Assembly (NCBI GenBank): GCA_947500845.1
Contig: CANMTP010000022.1
Coordinates: 1 to 49,867 of the forward strand
Origin: an uncultured Aquimarina sp.
GTDB lineage: Bacteria; Bacteroidota; Bacteroidia; Flavobacteriales; Flavobacteriaceae
DNA length: 49,867 bases
Reading direction: 5' to 3'
Made by a program: the position numbers and the translations under genes
Shown: piece after piece, positions 16,680-25,662 of the stretch
Numbering within the stretch: position 1 is the stretch's first letter
How the letters are laid out: each line of letters opens with the position of its first letter
Notes under the pieces: model-generated
Seen by the model: only the letters and a program-made list of their open reading frames with translations
Databases searched by the model: none
What the model was told of the DNA's origin: nothing

Positions 16680-17687
16680 CTACCATCTTATTATAGCACT
16701 ACCCCAGGTAAAGCCACTACCAAAAGCTGCAAGAACGACTAAATCTCCTTCTTTTATCTTTCCTTTTTCCCAGGCTTCGGTAAGAGCAATAGGGATCGAT
16801 GCTGCTGTTGTATTGCCGTATTTTTGTATATTATTATAAACCTGATCATCTGACAGCTTAAACTGTTTTTGTACAAACTGAGAAATTCTAAGATTTGCCT
16901 GATGCGGTATCAACATATCGATATCTCTTGCGGTAAGATGATTCGCTTGCAAACCTTCATTTATAACTTCAGAAAATCGGACTACAGCATTTTTAAAGAC
17001 AAACTGTCCATTCATATAAGGATAATATGGTATATTTTCCTGAGGATTTTCTTCAATAATCTCTGGTACCCAATGCTCTGTGCTTGGTCCTTCCAAGGAT
17101 AATTCTTTGGCATGTGCCCCTTCACTGTGTAAATGTGTAGATAAAATACCTCTACCTTCTTCTTCACTTCTAGTAACTACTGCTGCTCCTGCACCATCGC
17201 CAAAAATCACGGACACCCCTCTACCACGGGTGGTCATATCTAAACCTCCACTATGGTTTTCGCTACCTATAACTAAAACATTTTTGTACATTCCTGTTTT
17301 GATAAACTGATCTGCCACCGATAAAGCATAAATAAATCCGCTACATTGATTACGAACATCCAATGCCGGAATTGTTTTCATATTCATCATATGTTGAACT
17401 CGTACCCCTCCTCCAGGGAAATACATATCTGGACTTAGTGTTGCAAAAATAATAAGATCAATGTCATCAGTCGTTAGGCCAGCTCTTTCTAAAGCGATTT
17501 TTGCAGCTTTTACGCCCATAACAGAAGTGCTATTGCCATCTCCTTTTTTTATGTGACGTCTTTCTTTAATACCAGTACGTTCTTGAATCCAAGCGTCATT
17601 AGTATCCATTATTTTGGAAAGATCATCGTTTGTTACAACATTTTCAGGAACATAAGATCCTAATCCAGATATTTTTGAAGTATACAT
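16680..17687 (-). CDS. 3-oxoacyl-ACP synthase III family protein (FabH-like)
   Basis: 335 residues with the thiolase fold of KAS III enzymes, which condense an acyl-CoA primer with malonyl-ACP to start fatty acid synthesis. The catalytic triad is complete: Cys in LDVRNQCSGFIYAL (about residue 112), His in MLIPHQANLRIS (about 261) and Asn in KYGNTTAASIPIAL (about 291). It is not beside plsX, rpmF or acpP, so it may be an extra paralogue and not the housekeeping FabH; flavobacteria often have several, some used for other acyl products. The next gene in the same direction, the ABC1 kinase, lies 400 bases upstream, so it probably has its own promoter. The start is supported by the MYTSKISGLGSYVPENVVTN beginning. 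Confidence 0.9.
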   Translation of the reverse strand: MYTSKISGLGSYVPENVVTNDDLSKIMDTNDAWIQERTGIKERRHIKKGDGNSTSVMGVKAAKIALERAGLTTDDIDLIIFATLSPDMYFPGGGVRVQHMMNMKTIPALDVRNQCSGFIYALSVADQFIKTGMYKNVLVIGSENHSGGLDMTTRGRGVSVIFGDGAGAAVVTRSEEEGRGILSTHLHSEGAHAKELSLEGPSTEHWVPEIIEENPQENIPYYPYMNGQFVFKNAVVRFSEVINEGLQANHLTARDIDMLIPHQANLRISQFVQKQFKLSDDQVYNNIQKYGNTTAASIPIALTEAWEKGKIKEGDLVVLAAFGSGFTWGSAIIRW

Positions 17688-18010
17688 ATTGTCAAATATT
17701 GAGTATTGTGAGAAATTTTTGCTTAATTAAAAACTGCCGCACAATATATGTATTCTTGACATCTTGATAAAAGAAACTGTAATTATATTGTATGCACGCA
17801 TAGTAGTTAATGGTGTTGGAATTTTTAACAGTCCTCAAAGATTTACTTCTCCCTAAGTTAATAATAACACTACATTCAAACGAGCCTTGTTGTTACGCTA
17901 TAAAATTATTGAAAATTAGAGGTACTCAAAAAATTAACTCTAAAGTGAAATTAGTAAGACCAATAATCTCTTTTGTTTTTTACACATATAATAATTTCTT
18001 GTTAAAAGCG
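17688..18010. other. Non-coding gap between fabH-like and ABC1 genes
   Basis: I see no gene. A + strand frame of 83 codons (17810-18061) runs through the hairpin at 18011-18037 and has no coding character. The gap must hold the fabH-like promoter, but no exact TAnnTTTG box with a proper -33 partner was found. Confidence 0.4.
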
Positions 18011-18037
18011 AAAGGTGCGCCAACCACAGCGCACCTT
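18011..18037 (-). terminator. Hairpin downstream of the TetR-ABC1 pair
   Basis: AAAGGTGCGC (18011-18020) pairs perfectly with GCGCACCTTT (18028-18037 region) over a short loop. It lies 50 bases beyond the ABC1 stop on the minus strand. The T tract is interrupted (TTTCGCTTTT), so efficiency is uncertain. Confidence 0.55.
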
Positions 18038-18087
18038 TCTAACAACCTAACCAATAAATAAACAAACCAAGTCAGTCGGGTGACTAA

Positions 18088-19395
18088 CTAAAGGTACTTT
18101 TCAAAATTGTTTACACGAACCGTTGCTTTCAAATCGTGTAACAAATTGTACAAGCCAAAAAATGTTCTGTTGATATATAAGAAGTGTTTACTACCTCTAT
18201 TACCATTCATTTTTCTCAGCTCGGTATCCTTTGAATATTTTTCACTTAATTCTGTAATCCTACCCCAAAATTCTTCGCTTGCAAAATCAAAAACCGTTTC
18301 ATTAAAAGGTTTTGTGAAAAGGCTTAACATTTCATGGAACAACTCCGAGAAGAATCTTTTTTCTTCGGGGGTATCGTCTTCTCGGAGTATTTCCAATTGA
18401 AACATCTTTTGGGCAAAAAAACGAGGGTCATCTATATTTTTCTTATCAGCTAATTCAAAATAAGGAGTGTAAAATTCTAAAGGCACTTTTTTTACACAAC
18501 CAAAGTCTATAGCTATAAGATTATCATCCTTATCTACTAAAAAATTACCAGGATGTGGATCTGCATGTACTGCTTTTAATATATGCATCTGGTACATATA
18601 AAAATCCCATAGCGCCTGACCAATTTTATTAGCTTTATCCTGATGATTGTTTTGTTTGGCATATTCACTAAGGTGCACACCATCCATCCAATCCATCGTT
18701 ATAATGCGTTCACTAGATAAATTCTCATAATATTTAGGAAACTTTAAGTTCGGAATCTTTGAACACGCTTCAGTTATTTCTTTGCTTTGTTGTACTTCGA
18801 GCACATAATCTGTCTCTTCGAGGAGTTTTCCCTCAAGTTCCTGAAAATATTTCTCAGAGTCTTTTCCTTTTAGATTAAACATTCTGATGGCGATGGGCTT
18901 CACCATCGCCAAGTCAGAACTTATACTGTTTGCAACTCCAGGATATTGAATTTTCACAGCAAGTTTTTTCCCATCTTTAACAGCTTTGTGTACCTGACCG
19001 ATACTCGCCGCATTAACAGACTGAGTTGCAAACGTATCATATAAATCTTCTGGATATTTTCCATGATACTTTTTAAATGTTTTTCTAACCAATGGAGCCG
19101 ACAATGGAGGTACACTAAATTGTGAAAGGGAAAATTTTTCTACATAAGCATTTGGTAGAATATTTTTCTCCATAGAAAGCATTTGAGCTACTTTTAATGC
19201 GCTTCCCTTCAGATTCTTTAATCCGTCATAAATGTCAGCCGCATTATCCTTATTTAACTGGTCTTTCGTTATATTAGGATTAACAGCTTTTTTACTATAA
19301 TACTTCAGATAATTACCCCCAACCTTTACACCTGTCTTTACCAGCTCTGTAGTTCTTCCTAATTTGGTCGTTGGTATTTTATCTATTGTTTTCAT
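18088..19395 (-). CDS. ABC1/AarF/UbiB-family atypical kinase
   Basis: 435 residues of the UbiB/ADCK-type protein-kinase-like fold, linked in other organisms to quinone synthesis and lipid homeostasis. Seen in order: the KxGQ-type motif as ALKVAQMLSME (about 65-75), the nucleotide-loop replacement ASIGQVHKA, the AVKIQYPGV strand with catalytic Lys, HADPHPGNFLV (catalytic loop) and AIDFGCVKK (DFG). The invariant Gly of KxGQ is Ala here (KVAQ). The family's Ala-rich loop is present as SVNAASIGQVH. It lies 46 bases after the TetR gene on the same strand, almost certainly one operon, which suggests the regulator controls or senses something linked to this kinase. Client molecule unknown. Confidence 0.88.
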   Translation of the reverse strand: MKTIDKIPTTKLGRTTELVKTGVKVGGNYLKYYSKKAVNPNITKDQLNKDNAADIYDGLKNLKGSALKVAQMLSMEKNILPNAYVEKFSLSQFSVPPLSAPLVRKTFKKYHGKYPEDLYDTFATQSVNAASIGQVHKAVKDGKKLAVKIQYPGVANSISSDLAMVKPIAIRMFNLKGKDSEKYFQELEGKLLEETDYVLEVQQSKEITEACSKIPNLKFPKYYENLSSERIITMDWMDGVHLSEYAKQNNHQDKANKIGQALWDFYMYQMHILKAVHADPHPGNFLVDKDDNLIAIDFGCVKKVPLEFYTPYFELADKKNIDDPRFFAQKMFQLEILREDDTPEEKRFFSELFHEMLSLFTKPFNETVFDFASEEFWGRITELSEKYSKDTELRKMNGNRGSKHFLYINRTFFGLYNLLHDLKATVRVNNFEKYL

Positions 19396-19441
19396 CTAAT
19401 CTATCTATCTTAAAGGTCTACTATGCAACTTAATCCTTGCA

Positions 19442-20107
19442 CTAATTCCACATTACTTTTTCCTTCCACAAAAATTTTCCAAAATCGAGTACATTATTTA
19501 AAGGTGTATTATCAAACAGGTCAAAAATTGTATTCACTGATTTTTCTATTGCTATATCCGTTTTTTCAAAACCAGCTGACTCATCCCCTATCCAGAAGTT
19601 TAGTAAAAATAAGAACTGCAACCATGCCCCTTCAGAAAAGACAGAAACAGGATTTTTAGTAAGCTTGAACATCTTTTCGTCATTATCTTCTTCAATAAGA
19701 TCAGCGGCAAAATTTTTGATGTGCAGGCGTAATCCTTTTAATTGACTCATATTTTTAAAGGGCACATCATTTTGTTTCAGCACGAATAATACATAACTAC
19801 GATTTAAGGTCATCATTTCGAAAAGCGTGTAAAATAGAGTTAACATTTTTTCTCTACTACTAAAGTCTGTGTATTCTTTATTCTTTTGTATGGCATTTAT
19901 AGTAGTTTCAAAGAATGTATTCCAAATACTTTTTTGAACGCTTTCTAAACTTCCAAAAAATTTATAAAAATCTTCTTCGCTTATCTTAATCTCCTTACAA
20001 AACTTATATACCGACTTAGGATAGCCATCATGTTCTAACACATAAGTCATAAATCCTGATATAATAGCCTTACGATCTGTTGTTTGTTTTTTATTTGATG
20101 AAGCCAT
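19442..20107 (-). CDS. TetR/AcrR family transcriptional regulator
   Basis: 221 residues. The N-terminal 55 residues form a TetR-type helix-turn-helix (DRKAIISGFMTYVLEHDGYPKSVYKFCKEIKISEEDFYKFFGS): the recognition helix region EEDFYKFFGS corresponds to the usual ...LYYHFKS. The C-terminal all-helical ligand domain has no recognisable ligand. It leads an operon with the ABC1 kinase. A perfect inverted repeat at 20137-20168, 30 bases before the start, is a natural operator for autoregulation. The htpG promoter begins only 16 bases beyond that repeat, so the regulator might also touch htpG. Confidence 0.8.
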   Translation of the reverse strand: MASSNKKQTTDRKAIISGFMTYVLEHDGYPKSVYKFCKEIKISEEDFYKFFGSLESVQKSIWNTFFETTINAIQKNKEYTDFSSREKMLTLFYTLFEMMTLNRSYVLFVLKQNDVPFKNMSQLKGLRLHIKNFAADLIEEDNDEKMFKLTKNPVSVFSEGAWLQFLFLLNFWIGDESAGFEKTDIAIEKSVNTIFDLFDNTPLNNVLDFGKFLWKEKVMWN

Positions 20108-20136
20108 GTTCGTAAAATTTACCGTAAAGATAATAA

Positions 20137-20168
20137 TTGTTTAACTTTTAATGTAAATTGTTAAACAA
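20137..20168. promoter_or_regulatory. Inverted repeat, candidate TetR operator
   Basis: TTGTTTAAC (20137-20145) and GTTAAACAA (20160-20168) are exact reverse complements separated by 14 bases, directly upstream of the TetR gene. A partial extra half-site TTTGTTAAAG follows at about 20174. Total repeat length of 32 bases is within TetR operator ranges. Confidence 0.45.
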
Positions 20169-20183
20169 AAAAATTTGTTAAAG

Positions 20184-20212
20184 TTGTTTCAAAAAAACTG
20201 AAAGTATATTTG
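20184..20212 (+). promoter_or_regulatory. Primary-sigma promoter of htpG
   Basis: TTG at 20184-20186, an 18-base spacer, then TATATTTG at 20205-20212: an exact fit to the Bacteroidota consensus TTG-N17-23-TAnnTTTG. It predicts a leader of about 145 bases before the htpG ATG. No CIRCE element was seen in that leader. Confidence 0.65.
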
Positions 20213-20363
20213 AACTATATTTATAGACGTAATTGCCTATTAATACTTACATAAAGGCATAAAAAGAAATATTTCAATGCCAGTTTGTCAGATAGCTGGT
20301 AATGGTATTTTTTTTGAAAGCCTTTTCTACAATAAAGACAACATAAATTAAAACACAATAACA

Positions 20364-22253
20364 ATGACAACAGGAAGTATTAATGTATCTGTAGAGAATA
20401 TTTTTCCTTTAATTAAAAAATTCTTGTATTCTGATCATGAGATATTCTTACGTGAGTTGATATCGAATTCGACAGATGCGACCTTAAAACTAAAACATTT
20501 AACAAGTATAGGTGAAGCTAAGGTTGAATACGGTAATCCTTTTATTGAAGTTAAAATTGATAAAGACAATAAAAAACTTCATATCATAGATCAGGGAATC
20601 GGCATGACTGCCGATGAAGTAGAGAAATATATTAATGAAGTTGCTTTCTCTGGTGCAGAAGAATTTCTAGAAAAATATAAAGATAGTGCAAAAGACTCGG
20701 GTATTATAGGTCATTTTGGTCTTGGTTTTTACTCTGCTTTTATGGTCGCAGATAAAGTAGAAATCATTACCAAATCATATAAAGATGAGCCTGCTGCACA
20801 TTGGACTTGTGATGGTTCGCCTACATACAGTCTCGAAGCACATGATAAAACCGAAAGAGGTACAGAAATTATTCTTCATATAAGCGAGGATGATGTAGAG
20901 TTTCTTGAAGAAAGTAGAATTAGAGAATTACTGGTAAAGTATAACAAGTTTATGCCTGTTCCTATAAAATTTGGAACCAGAACAGAAACATTACCAAAAC
21001 CAGAGGGTGCAAAAGAAGATGATCCTGCTCCTACTCAAGAAGTAGATAATATAATTAATAATCCTAATCCTGCCTGGACAAAACAACCAGCAGATTTAAA
21101 AGACGAGGATTATAAAGGTTTCTACCGCGAGTTATATCCCATGCAATTTGAGGAGCCGTTGTTTAATATTCATCTTAATGTAGACTACCCATTTAACCTT
21201 ACCGGGATCTTATACTTCCCAAAGTTAGGTCAGGATATGAATTTACAAAAAGATAGAATCCAATTATATCAAAATCAGGTATTTGTAACTGACAACGTCG
21301 AGGGAATTGTACCTGAATTCCTTACTATGTTGCGTGGCGTTATCGATTCGCCAGATATTCCATTAAATGTGTCGAGATCATACCTTCAGGCAGATAGTAA
21401 TGTAAAGAAAATAGCAAGTTACATTACCCGTAAAGTTGCGGATAAATTGAACTCGATGTTCAAAAACAATAGAGAAGATTTTGAGCAAAAATGGAATGAC
21501 ATTAAGATTGTAATCGAATATGGAATGCTTTCTGAAGAAAAATTCTTTGAAAAAGCTGATAAGTTCGCGCTTTACCCCACAGTCGACAATACTTTCTTGA
21601 CTTTTGAAGAGCTGCAGGAAAAAATCAAGGACAACCAAACCGATAAAGATGATAAGTTGGTGATCCTTTATGCTTCAAATAAAGATGAGCAGCACGCATA
21701 TATAACCGCAGCAAAGGATAAAGGATACGAAGTATTATTATTAGACTCTCCTATCGTTTCGCATTTAATCCAAAAATTAGAAACTAGCAAAGAAAAAATT
21801 ACTTTTGCCCGTGTAGATGCCGATCATGTGGATAATCTGATTAAAAAAGATGAGGAAACGATCTCAAAATTATCAGATGAAGAAAAAGAAAGCTTGAAGG
21901 CCGACCTAGAGAAAGTAATTCCAGCAGAAAAATATACAGTTCAATTAGAGGCAATGGATAGCAATGCCTCACCGTTTATGATTACACAACCAGAATTTAT
22001 GCGTCGTATGAAAGAGATGCAACAAACTGGTGGCGGCGGTGGAATGTTTGGTATGGGTAATATGCCAGACATGTATAATCTTATTGTTAATACCAATCAT
22101 GAATTAATCGGTCAAATTGCTAATACGAAAACTGCTAAGAAAAAGGAACGTTTGATCAAACAATCTTTGGATTTGGCAAGGCTTTCTCAAAATCTATTGA
22201 AGGGAGAAGAATTAACTGCTTTTATTAAACGTAGTTTTGATATGATAAAGTAG
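20364..22253 (+). CDS. htpG: Molecular chaperone HtpG (bacterial Hsp90)
   Basis: An ATP-driven homodimeric cytosolic chaperone. 629 residues, the usual length. The N-terminal GHKL ATPase domain shows FLRELISNSTDATLKL (Asn/Asp binding site), IIDQGIGMTADEV and GHFGLGFYSAFMVADKVEI. The middle domain includes the catalytic-Arg region around LNVSRSYLQAD, and the C-terminal dimerisation domain ends without the eukaryotic MEEVD. A Gly/Met-rich loop (about 555-570, GGGGGMFGMGNMPDM) lies in the C-terminal domain, as often seen in Bacteroidota. It is monocistronic, with a good promoter and a terminator at 22277-22308. Confidence 0.97.
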   Translation: MTTGSINVSVENIFPLIKKFLYSDHEIFLRELISNSTDATLKLKHLTSIGEAKVEYGNPFIEVKIDKDNKKLHIIDQGIGMTADEVEKYINEVAFSGAEEFLEKYKDSAKDSGIIGHFGLGFYSAFMVADKVEIITKSYKDEPAAHWTCDGSPTYSLEAHDKTERGTEIILHISEDDVEFLEESRIRELLVKYNKFMPVPIKFGTRTETLPKPEGAKEDDPAPTQEVDNIINNPNPAWTKQPADLKDEDYKGFYRELYPMQFEEPLFNIHLNVDYPFNLTGILYFPKLGQDMNLQKDRIQLYQNQVFVTDNVEGIVPEFLTMLRGVIDSPDIPLNVSRSYLQADSNVKKIASYITRKVADKLNSMFKNNREDFEQKWNDIKIVIEYGMLSEEKFFEKADKFALYPTVDNTFLTFEELQEKIKDNQTDKDDKLVILYASNKDEQHAYITAAKDKGYEVLLLDSPIVSHLIQKLETSKEKITFARVDADHVDNLIKKDEETISKLSDEEKESLKADLEKVIPAEKYTVQLEAMDSNASPFMITQPEFMRRMKEMQQTGGGGGMFGMGNMPDMYNLIVNTNHELIGQIANTKTAKKKERLIKQSLDLARLSQNLLKGEELTAFIKRSFDMIK

Positions 22254-22276
22254 TAGTTAAATAATCCAAATTATAT

Positions 22277-22308
22277 AAAACCGCTAGAATATTATTCTTA
22301 GCGGTTTT
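22277..22308 (+). terminator. htpG terminator
   Basis: AAAACCGCTA (22277-22286) pairs with TAGCGGTTTT (22299-22308) over a 12-base loop, followed by a run of T. Confidence 0.85.
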
Positions 22309-22569
22309 TTTATAACAATTTCTGACTTAAACCTTAAGACTTCAATTTTCGTAATAAATATTCTTTGTAATGAAGACTAGTATCAGAAACTTTGCACTTT
22401 CAATTTTGACTTATTCAAGTATATATTTATGGTCAAAATTCAGTTTCTGGATACATAAATATGGATAATCCCGAAGTTTGGCAATAGAAAATCTATTTTA
22501 ACACAGTAGAAATTAACAAAAAGCCAGAGGAAATCATTCTAAAATTATAGTATCATGTAACATTGATAA
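22309..22569. other. Non-coding or decayed sequence at the island's left edge
   Basis: No intact frame. Several short stretches look like coding sequence broken by stops in different frames, which fits 5' remains of the decayed gene called at 22570-22926, but I cannot assign a family. Confidence 0.3.
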
Positions 22570-22926
22570 AGATTCATTTTTACATTTAATCAAGACGTTT
22601 TTATACCCCTAGACAAAGTTCATAAACTAAACATTAACTCTTTATCCCATCAAAAAAAAGCTTCTTTCAAAGACCTCAAAAATTATACATTATTAATTCT
22701 ATCCAAAAAAGTTATACTATTCTTCAAAAAAGGCACTACAACTTGGAAGCTAATCACCATCAATTATCAAGAACAGTTAAACTACTACAGAAGTTTGTGA
22801 ATCAGAGGACAATATCAATATGCAGAACAAATAGTTACCTATATCGAATATCATCGGGACATGATCGAATTACTTAAGGAAAATAATTATGGAAAAGTTC
22901 TAAAAGAAAAAACTGTAGAATTTTAA
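22570..22926 (+). pseudogene. Decayed gene of unknown family
   Basis: One frame is open from 22570 to an in-frame TGA at 22798-22800, then open again to TAA at 22924-22926. Its composition is protein-like (KKASFKDLKNYTLLIL..., then YAEQIVTYIEYHRDMIELLK). It has no usable start, and a strong terminator follows 68 bases after the stop, as expected for a former gene. The FKDLKNYTLLI piece faintly recalls the FSLKDYKGKYTLLVFW start of TlpA-like thioredoxins, but no CxxC is visible; I would not name it. It marks the left end of the accessory island. Confidence 0.4.
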
Positions 22927-22993
22927 AATATTTAAGGTTATTTAGAAAACTATCTGGTGATGAACTAAGAAATTATGAAGAAAGATCATAAAA

Positions 22994-23027
22994 AAAACCT
23001 CCTGAGACTTGAGTCTCAGGAGGTTTT
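22994..23027. terminator. Very strong terminator hairpin
   Basis: AAAACCTCCTGAGACT (22994-23009) and AGTCTCAGGAGGTTTT (23012-23027) are exact reverse complements, giving a stem of about 15 bp with a TTGA loop and A/T tracts on both sides. The only upstream unit it can end is the decayed gene at 22570-22926. Confidence 0.85.
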
Positions 23028-23147
23028 ATTAGAAATTAAATTTATCTTAGATATAGTTTTGATTTATAAATCCGAACTTCTATTTTATAATCAGAAACCA
23101 ATTATAGATATAGGTATAGTTTTCTTTACAGAAAAATAATCTACGCT

Positions 23148-23903
23148 ATGTCAAGAATCATCTTGTCAATTTTAATTAATTCTCTTTTTGTTGGATGTGG
23201 TTCATTAGCAAAAAAGAAACAAAAGAATAAAATTCTCTTTGTTGTTTCCAATCAACATACCAATGGTAATTCTGGACAAAATACTGCCAATCATTTTGCC
23301 GAAATTGTGTTGGCCTCTGATGTTTTTGAAAAAGCAGGCTACCATATAGATTTTGTGAGCCCTGAAGGTGGCACCATACCCATTGGATATCTAAAAACTT
23401 CGGATACGGTTCAGAAAAAGTATTTGAATGATTCAGATCTTATGGGTTTACTGAAAAAGACTCTTGAACCAGCAGATATTAATCCATCAGAGTATGTGGC
23501 AGTTTATTATAGTGGTGGTGCCGCAATGTTCGGTGTACCTGAGAATGGCGATATTCAAAATATTTCAAGAAAGATTGACGATAACAATAGCCTAGTATCG
23601 GCCATTTGCCACGATACAGCAGGTATTGAACATTTAAAAACGAGTGACGGCAAGTATATTTATGAAGATGAACGAGTCAATGGTTTTCCTAATAAATTTG
23701 AAAACAAAACGGCAGACTACTATAAAACATTTCCTTTTTCTATTAAAGAAGTGATTGAGAAAAATGGAGGGAATTTTATCGCTTCTGAGAAAAGCTGGGA
23801 CGGTTTTTACCAACTAGACCCAAGGCTCATAAAAGGTCAAAACCCATCAGCTTCTGCATTGGTTGCAGAGCAGGTTCTCAAAGTATTAAGGATAAAGAAA
23901 TAA
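23148..23903 (+). CDS. DJ-1/PfpI family protein, exported or lipoprotein
   Basis: 251 residues. The N-terminus MSRIILSILINSLFVGCGS is a short hydrophobic signal with Cys17 in a near-lipobox (FVGC). The rest is a class I glutamine-amidotransferase-like DJ-1/PfpI domain of the Hsp31/YhbO-like type: GYHIDFVSPEGG, the YYSGGAAMFGVPENGDIQ strand, and the nucleophile elbow SAICHDTAG with Cys about residue 145 followed by His. Known relatives are holdases, glyoxalases or deglycase-like enzymes in the cytoplasm; a secreted version suggests damage control or hydrolysis outside the cytoplasm, but that is inference. It is the first gene of a + strand run; the S41 peptidase follows after 17 bases. Confidence 0.82.
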   Translation: MSRIILSILINSLFVGCGSLAKKKQKNKILFVVSNQHTNGNSGQNTANHFAEIVLASDVFEKAGYHIDFVSPEGGTIPIGYLKTSDTVQKKYLNDSDLMGLLKKTLEPADINPSEYVAVYYSGGAAMFGVPENGDIQNISRKIDDNNSLVSAICHDTAGIEHLKTSDGKYIYEDERVNGFPNKFENKTADYYKTFPFSIKEVIEKNGGNFIASEKSWDGFYQLDPRLIKGQNPSASALVAEQVLKVLRIKK

Positions 23904-23920
23904 TATTTTAGTAATTATTC

Positions 23921-25246
23921 ATGAGAAAAATAATCATCCTTTTACTGCAGTTTATAGTGACCATTGGGTGTAGCAATGCACAAGTGAGTCTAAATAAATA
24001 TCAGACAACATTTGATAAACTACAGTTACAAAGCGATTTCAACCAATTAGTAAATGAATTGGAAACGCATCCAGCTGTTAATGAGTTCATATCAAAATCA
24101 GAATGGAATAATCTCATAAAACGGCAACGTGAGAAGATTCAAGATAGAATGATGATTACAGAGTTCAATAAAATTTGCGCACCTATAGTTACGAAGATAG
24201 GATGTGGGCACACCAACTTATATAATTTGGAATACAATGCAGATACCAAGAAGTATCTGGTGTATTTACCCTATAAAGTTGAAATTATTGGTGATGAGGT
24301 TTTTATCACAAAGAATCTAAGTTATAATAATCCAATAGACTTAGGGGCTAAAATAATTAAGATAGACGGTATAAATATTACCGACCTTACCAACTTCATA
24401 ATTTCCTGTGTCTCGGCTGACGGATATGATATGAATTATAAAAAACGAATGACTTCTAAGGGTTTTACGTATTATTTACACTCTCTTTTTGGAATAAAGA
24501 ATGAATATCAAATTACCTATGAACTAAATGGTAAAATTTATGAAAAAACTATAGAGCTTAATAAACTGCTGCCGGCACAAAATGAAACAAATGGAATTGC
24601 TGATAATCCTGAGTTGATTTTCGACATAGATGAGAACTCAAAAACAGCAATTATAACTATAAAGTCGTTCTCTTTTTATAATAATGTAGTCTACTTTAAG
24701 TCTTTTATAGACGACTGTCTTATAAAGATTCAGAGAAAAAATCTAAATTATATCATAATTGATTTGAGAGGTAATCAAGGTGGCGACCCTTACTGTTCTT
24801 CATATTTATTGAGAGCTATCTCGAACAAGCCGATTGCATATTATAAAAATGATAAAAACTACCCAGAGCTTTTAAAACCTCAACCTTCTCTTGGTCATAA
24901 TTTGAAAAGCAAACCATATATATTGATAGATGGATTTGGATTTTCTTCAACGGGACATTTTGGAGCTTTGGTCCAGCAACATAAGTTAGGCACTTTTGTT
25001 GGAGAAGAAATGGGCTCTACCTATAGTTGTAATGTGGCTCAAAAAAATGTAACGCTTCATAACACTAAATTATTTCTACAAGTGGCTCAAAAAATTGTAG
25101 CGGTAAGGGTAAATGCTCAAAATTTTGATAAACGAAATGGAATAGTACCAGATATACCAATCAAACGAACTCTCGCTACTGTATTATCGAATAAAGACGA
25201 GACTTTAGAATATTTACTTAAACAATTCACCGAAACGAAAAAATGA
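23921..25246 (+). CDS. Secreted S41 family peptidase
   Basis: 441 residues with an N-terminal signal (MRKIIILLLQFIVTIGCSNA; Cys17 could be a lipid site or the cut could follow NA). The C-terminal half is an S41 tail-specific-protease domain: TAIITIKSFSFYN, LNYIIIDLRGNQGGD and PYILIDGFGFSSTGHF with the likely catalytic serine, then HKLGTFVGEEMGSTY. The typical CtpA lysine (GKGS) is not seen at the last motif, as in many Bacteroidota S41 enzymes. Residues 30-230 hold a helical cap and a PDZ-like part. It overlaps the NTF2-like gene by four bases (ATGA), so they are coupled. Substrate unknown; periplasmic or surface peptide cleavage is likely. Confidence 0.85.
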   Translation: MRKIIILLLQFIVTIGCSNAQVSLNKYQTTFDKLQLQSDFNQLVNELETHPAVNEFISKSEWNNLIKRQREKIQDRMMITEFNKICAPIVTKIGCGHTNLYNLEYNADTKKYLVYLPYKVEIIGDEVFITKNLSYNNPIDLGAKIIKIDGINITDLTNFIISCVSADGYDMNYKKRMTSKGFTYYLHSLFGIKNEYQITYELNGKIYEKTIELNKLLPAQNETNGIADNPELIFDIDENSKTAIITIKSFSFYNNVVYFKSFIDDCLIKIQRKNLNYIIIDLRGNQGGDPYCSSYLLRAISNKPIAYYKNDKNYPELLKPQPSLGHNLKSKPYILIDGFGFSSTGHFGALVQQHKLGTFVGEEMGSTYSCNVAQKNVTLHNTKLFLQVAQKIVAVRVNAQNFDKRNGIVPDIPIKRTLATVLSNKDETLEYLLKQFTETKK

Positions 25247-25662
25247 AAACATCAATCACAACATTATTACTATGCTTAAGTCTTTTTACAACTTTAGCTC
25301 AAGAATCAGATTATGCTCAAGTTGAAGAAACAGTTTCCTATTACCTGCATGGTGGAACAAATAATGACTTTGAAACGCTAAAAAAAGCCTTTTACGAAAC
25401 AGCAACTATGAAATTTCTACGTAATGGTGAATACAAAGAAGTCAATGCTTTGGAATTCTTTAAGAAAGCTATAAAATCCGGACCAAAACAAAATCGAAAA
25501 ACACGTATTGCTTATATCAATGTTACCGGTAATGTCGCAAGTGCAAAACTTGAAATAGATTACGAAACCTTTAGCTTTATCGATTATATGAATCTTATTA
25601 AGATTGATGGCGAATGGAAAGTCGTCAGTAAAATATTCTATAGGCAAAACAAGGCGAAATGA
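25243..25662 (+). CDS. Secreted NTF2-like protein (lumazine-binding-like)
   Basis: 139 residues: signal peptide MKTSITTLLLCLSLFTTLAQ, then a compact NTF2-like cone fold of the Lumazine_bd_2 type (DYAQVEETVSYYLHGGTNNDFETLKKAFYE at the helices, YMNLIKIDGEWKVVSKIFYRQ at the last strands). This family in Bacteroidota is often found beside serine hydrolases and secreted peptidases, as here; its ligand is not known. Coupled to the S41 gene by an ATGA overlap. A 3' copy of the same gene survives as a remnant at 27258-27326. Confidence 0.8.
   Translation: MKTSITTLLLCLSLFTTLAQESDYAQVEETVSYYLHGGTNNDFETLKKAFYETATMKFLRNGEYKEVNALEFFKKAIKSGPKQNRKTRIAYINVTGNVASAKLEIDYETFSFIDYMNLIKIDGEWKVVSKIFYRQNKAK

Noticed and set aside
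17810..18061. 83-codon + strand frame between fabH-like and ABC1 genes
   Set aside because: It reads through the 18011-18037 hairpin and its product has no coding character.
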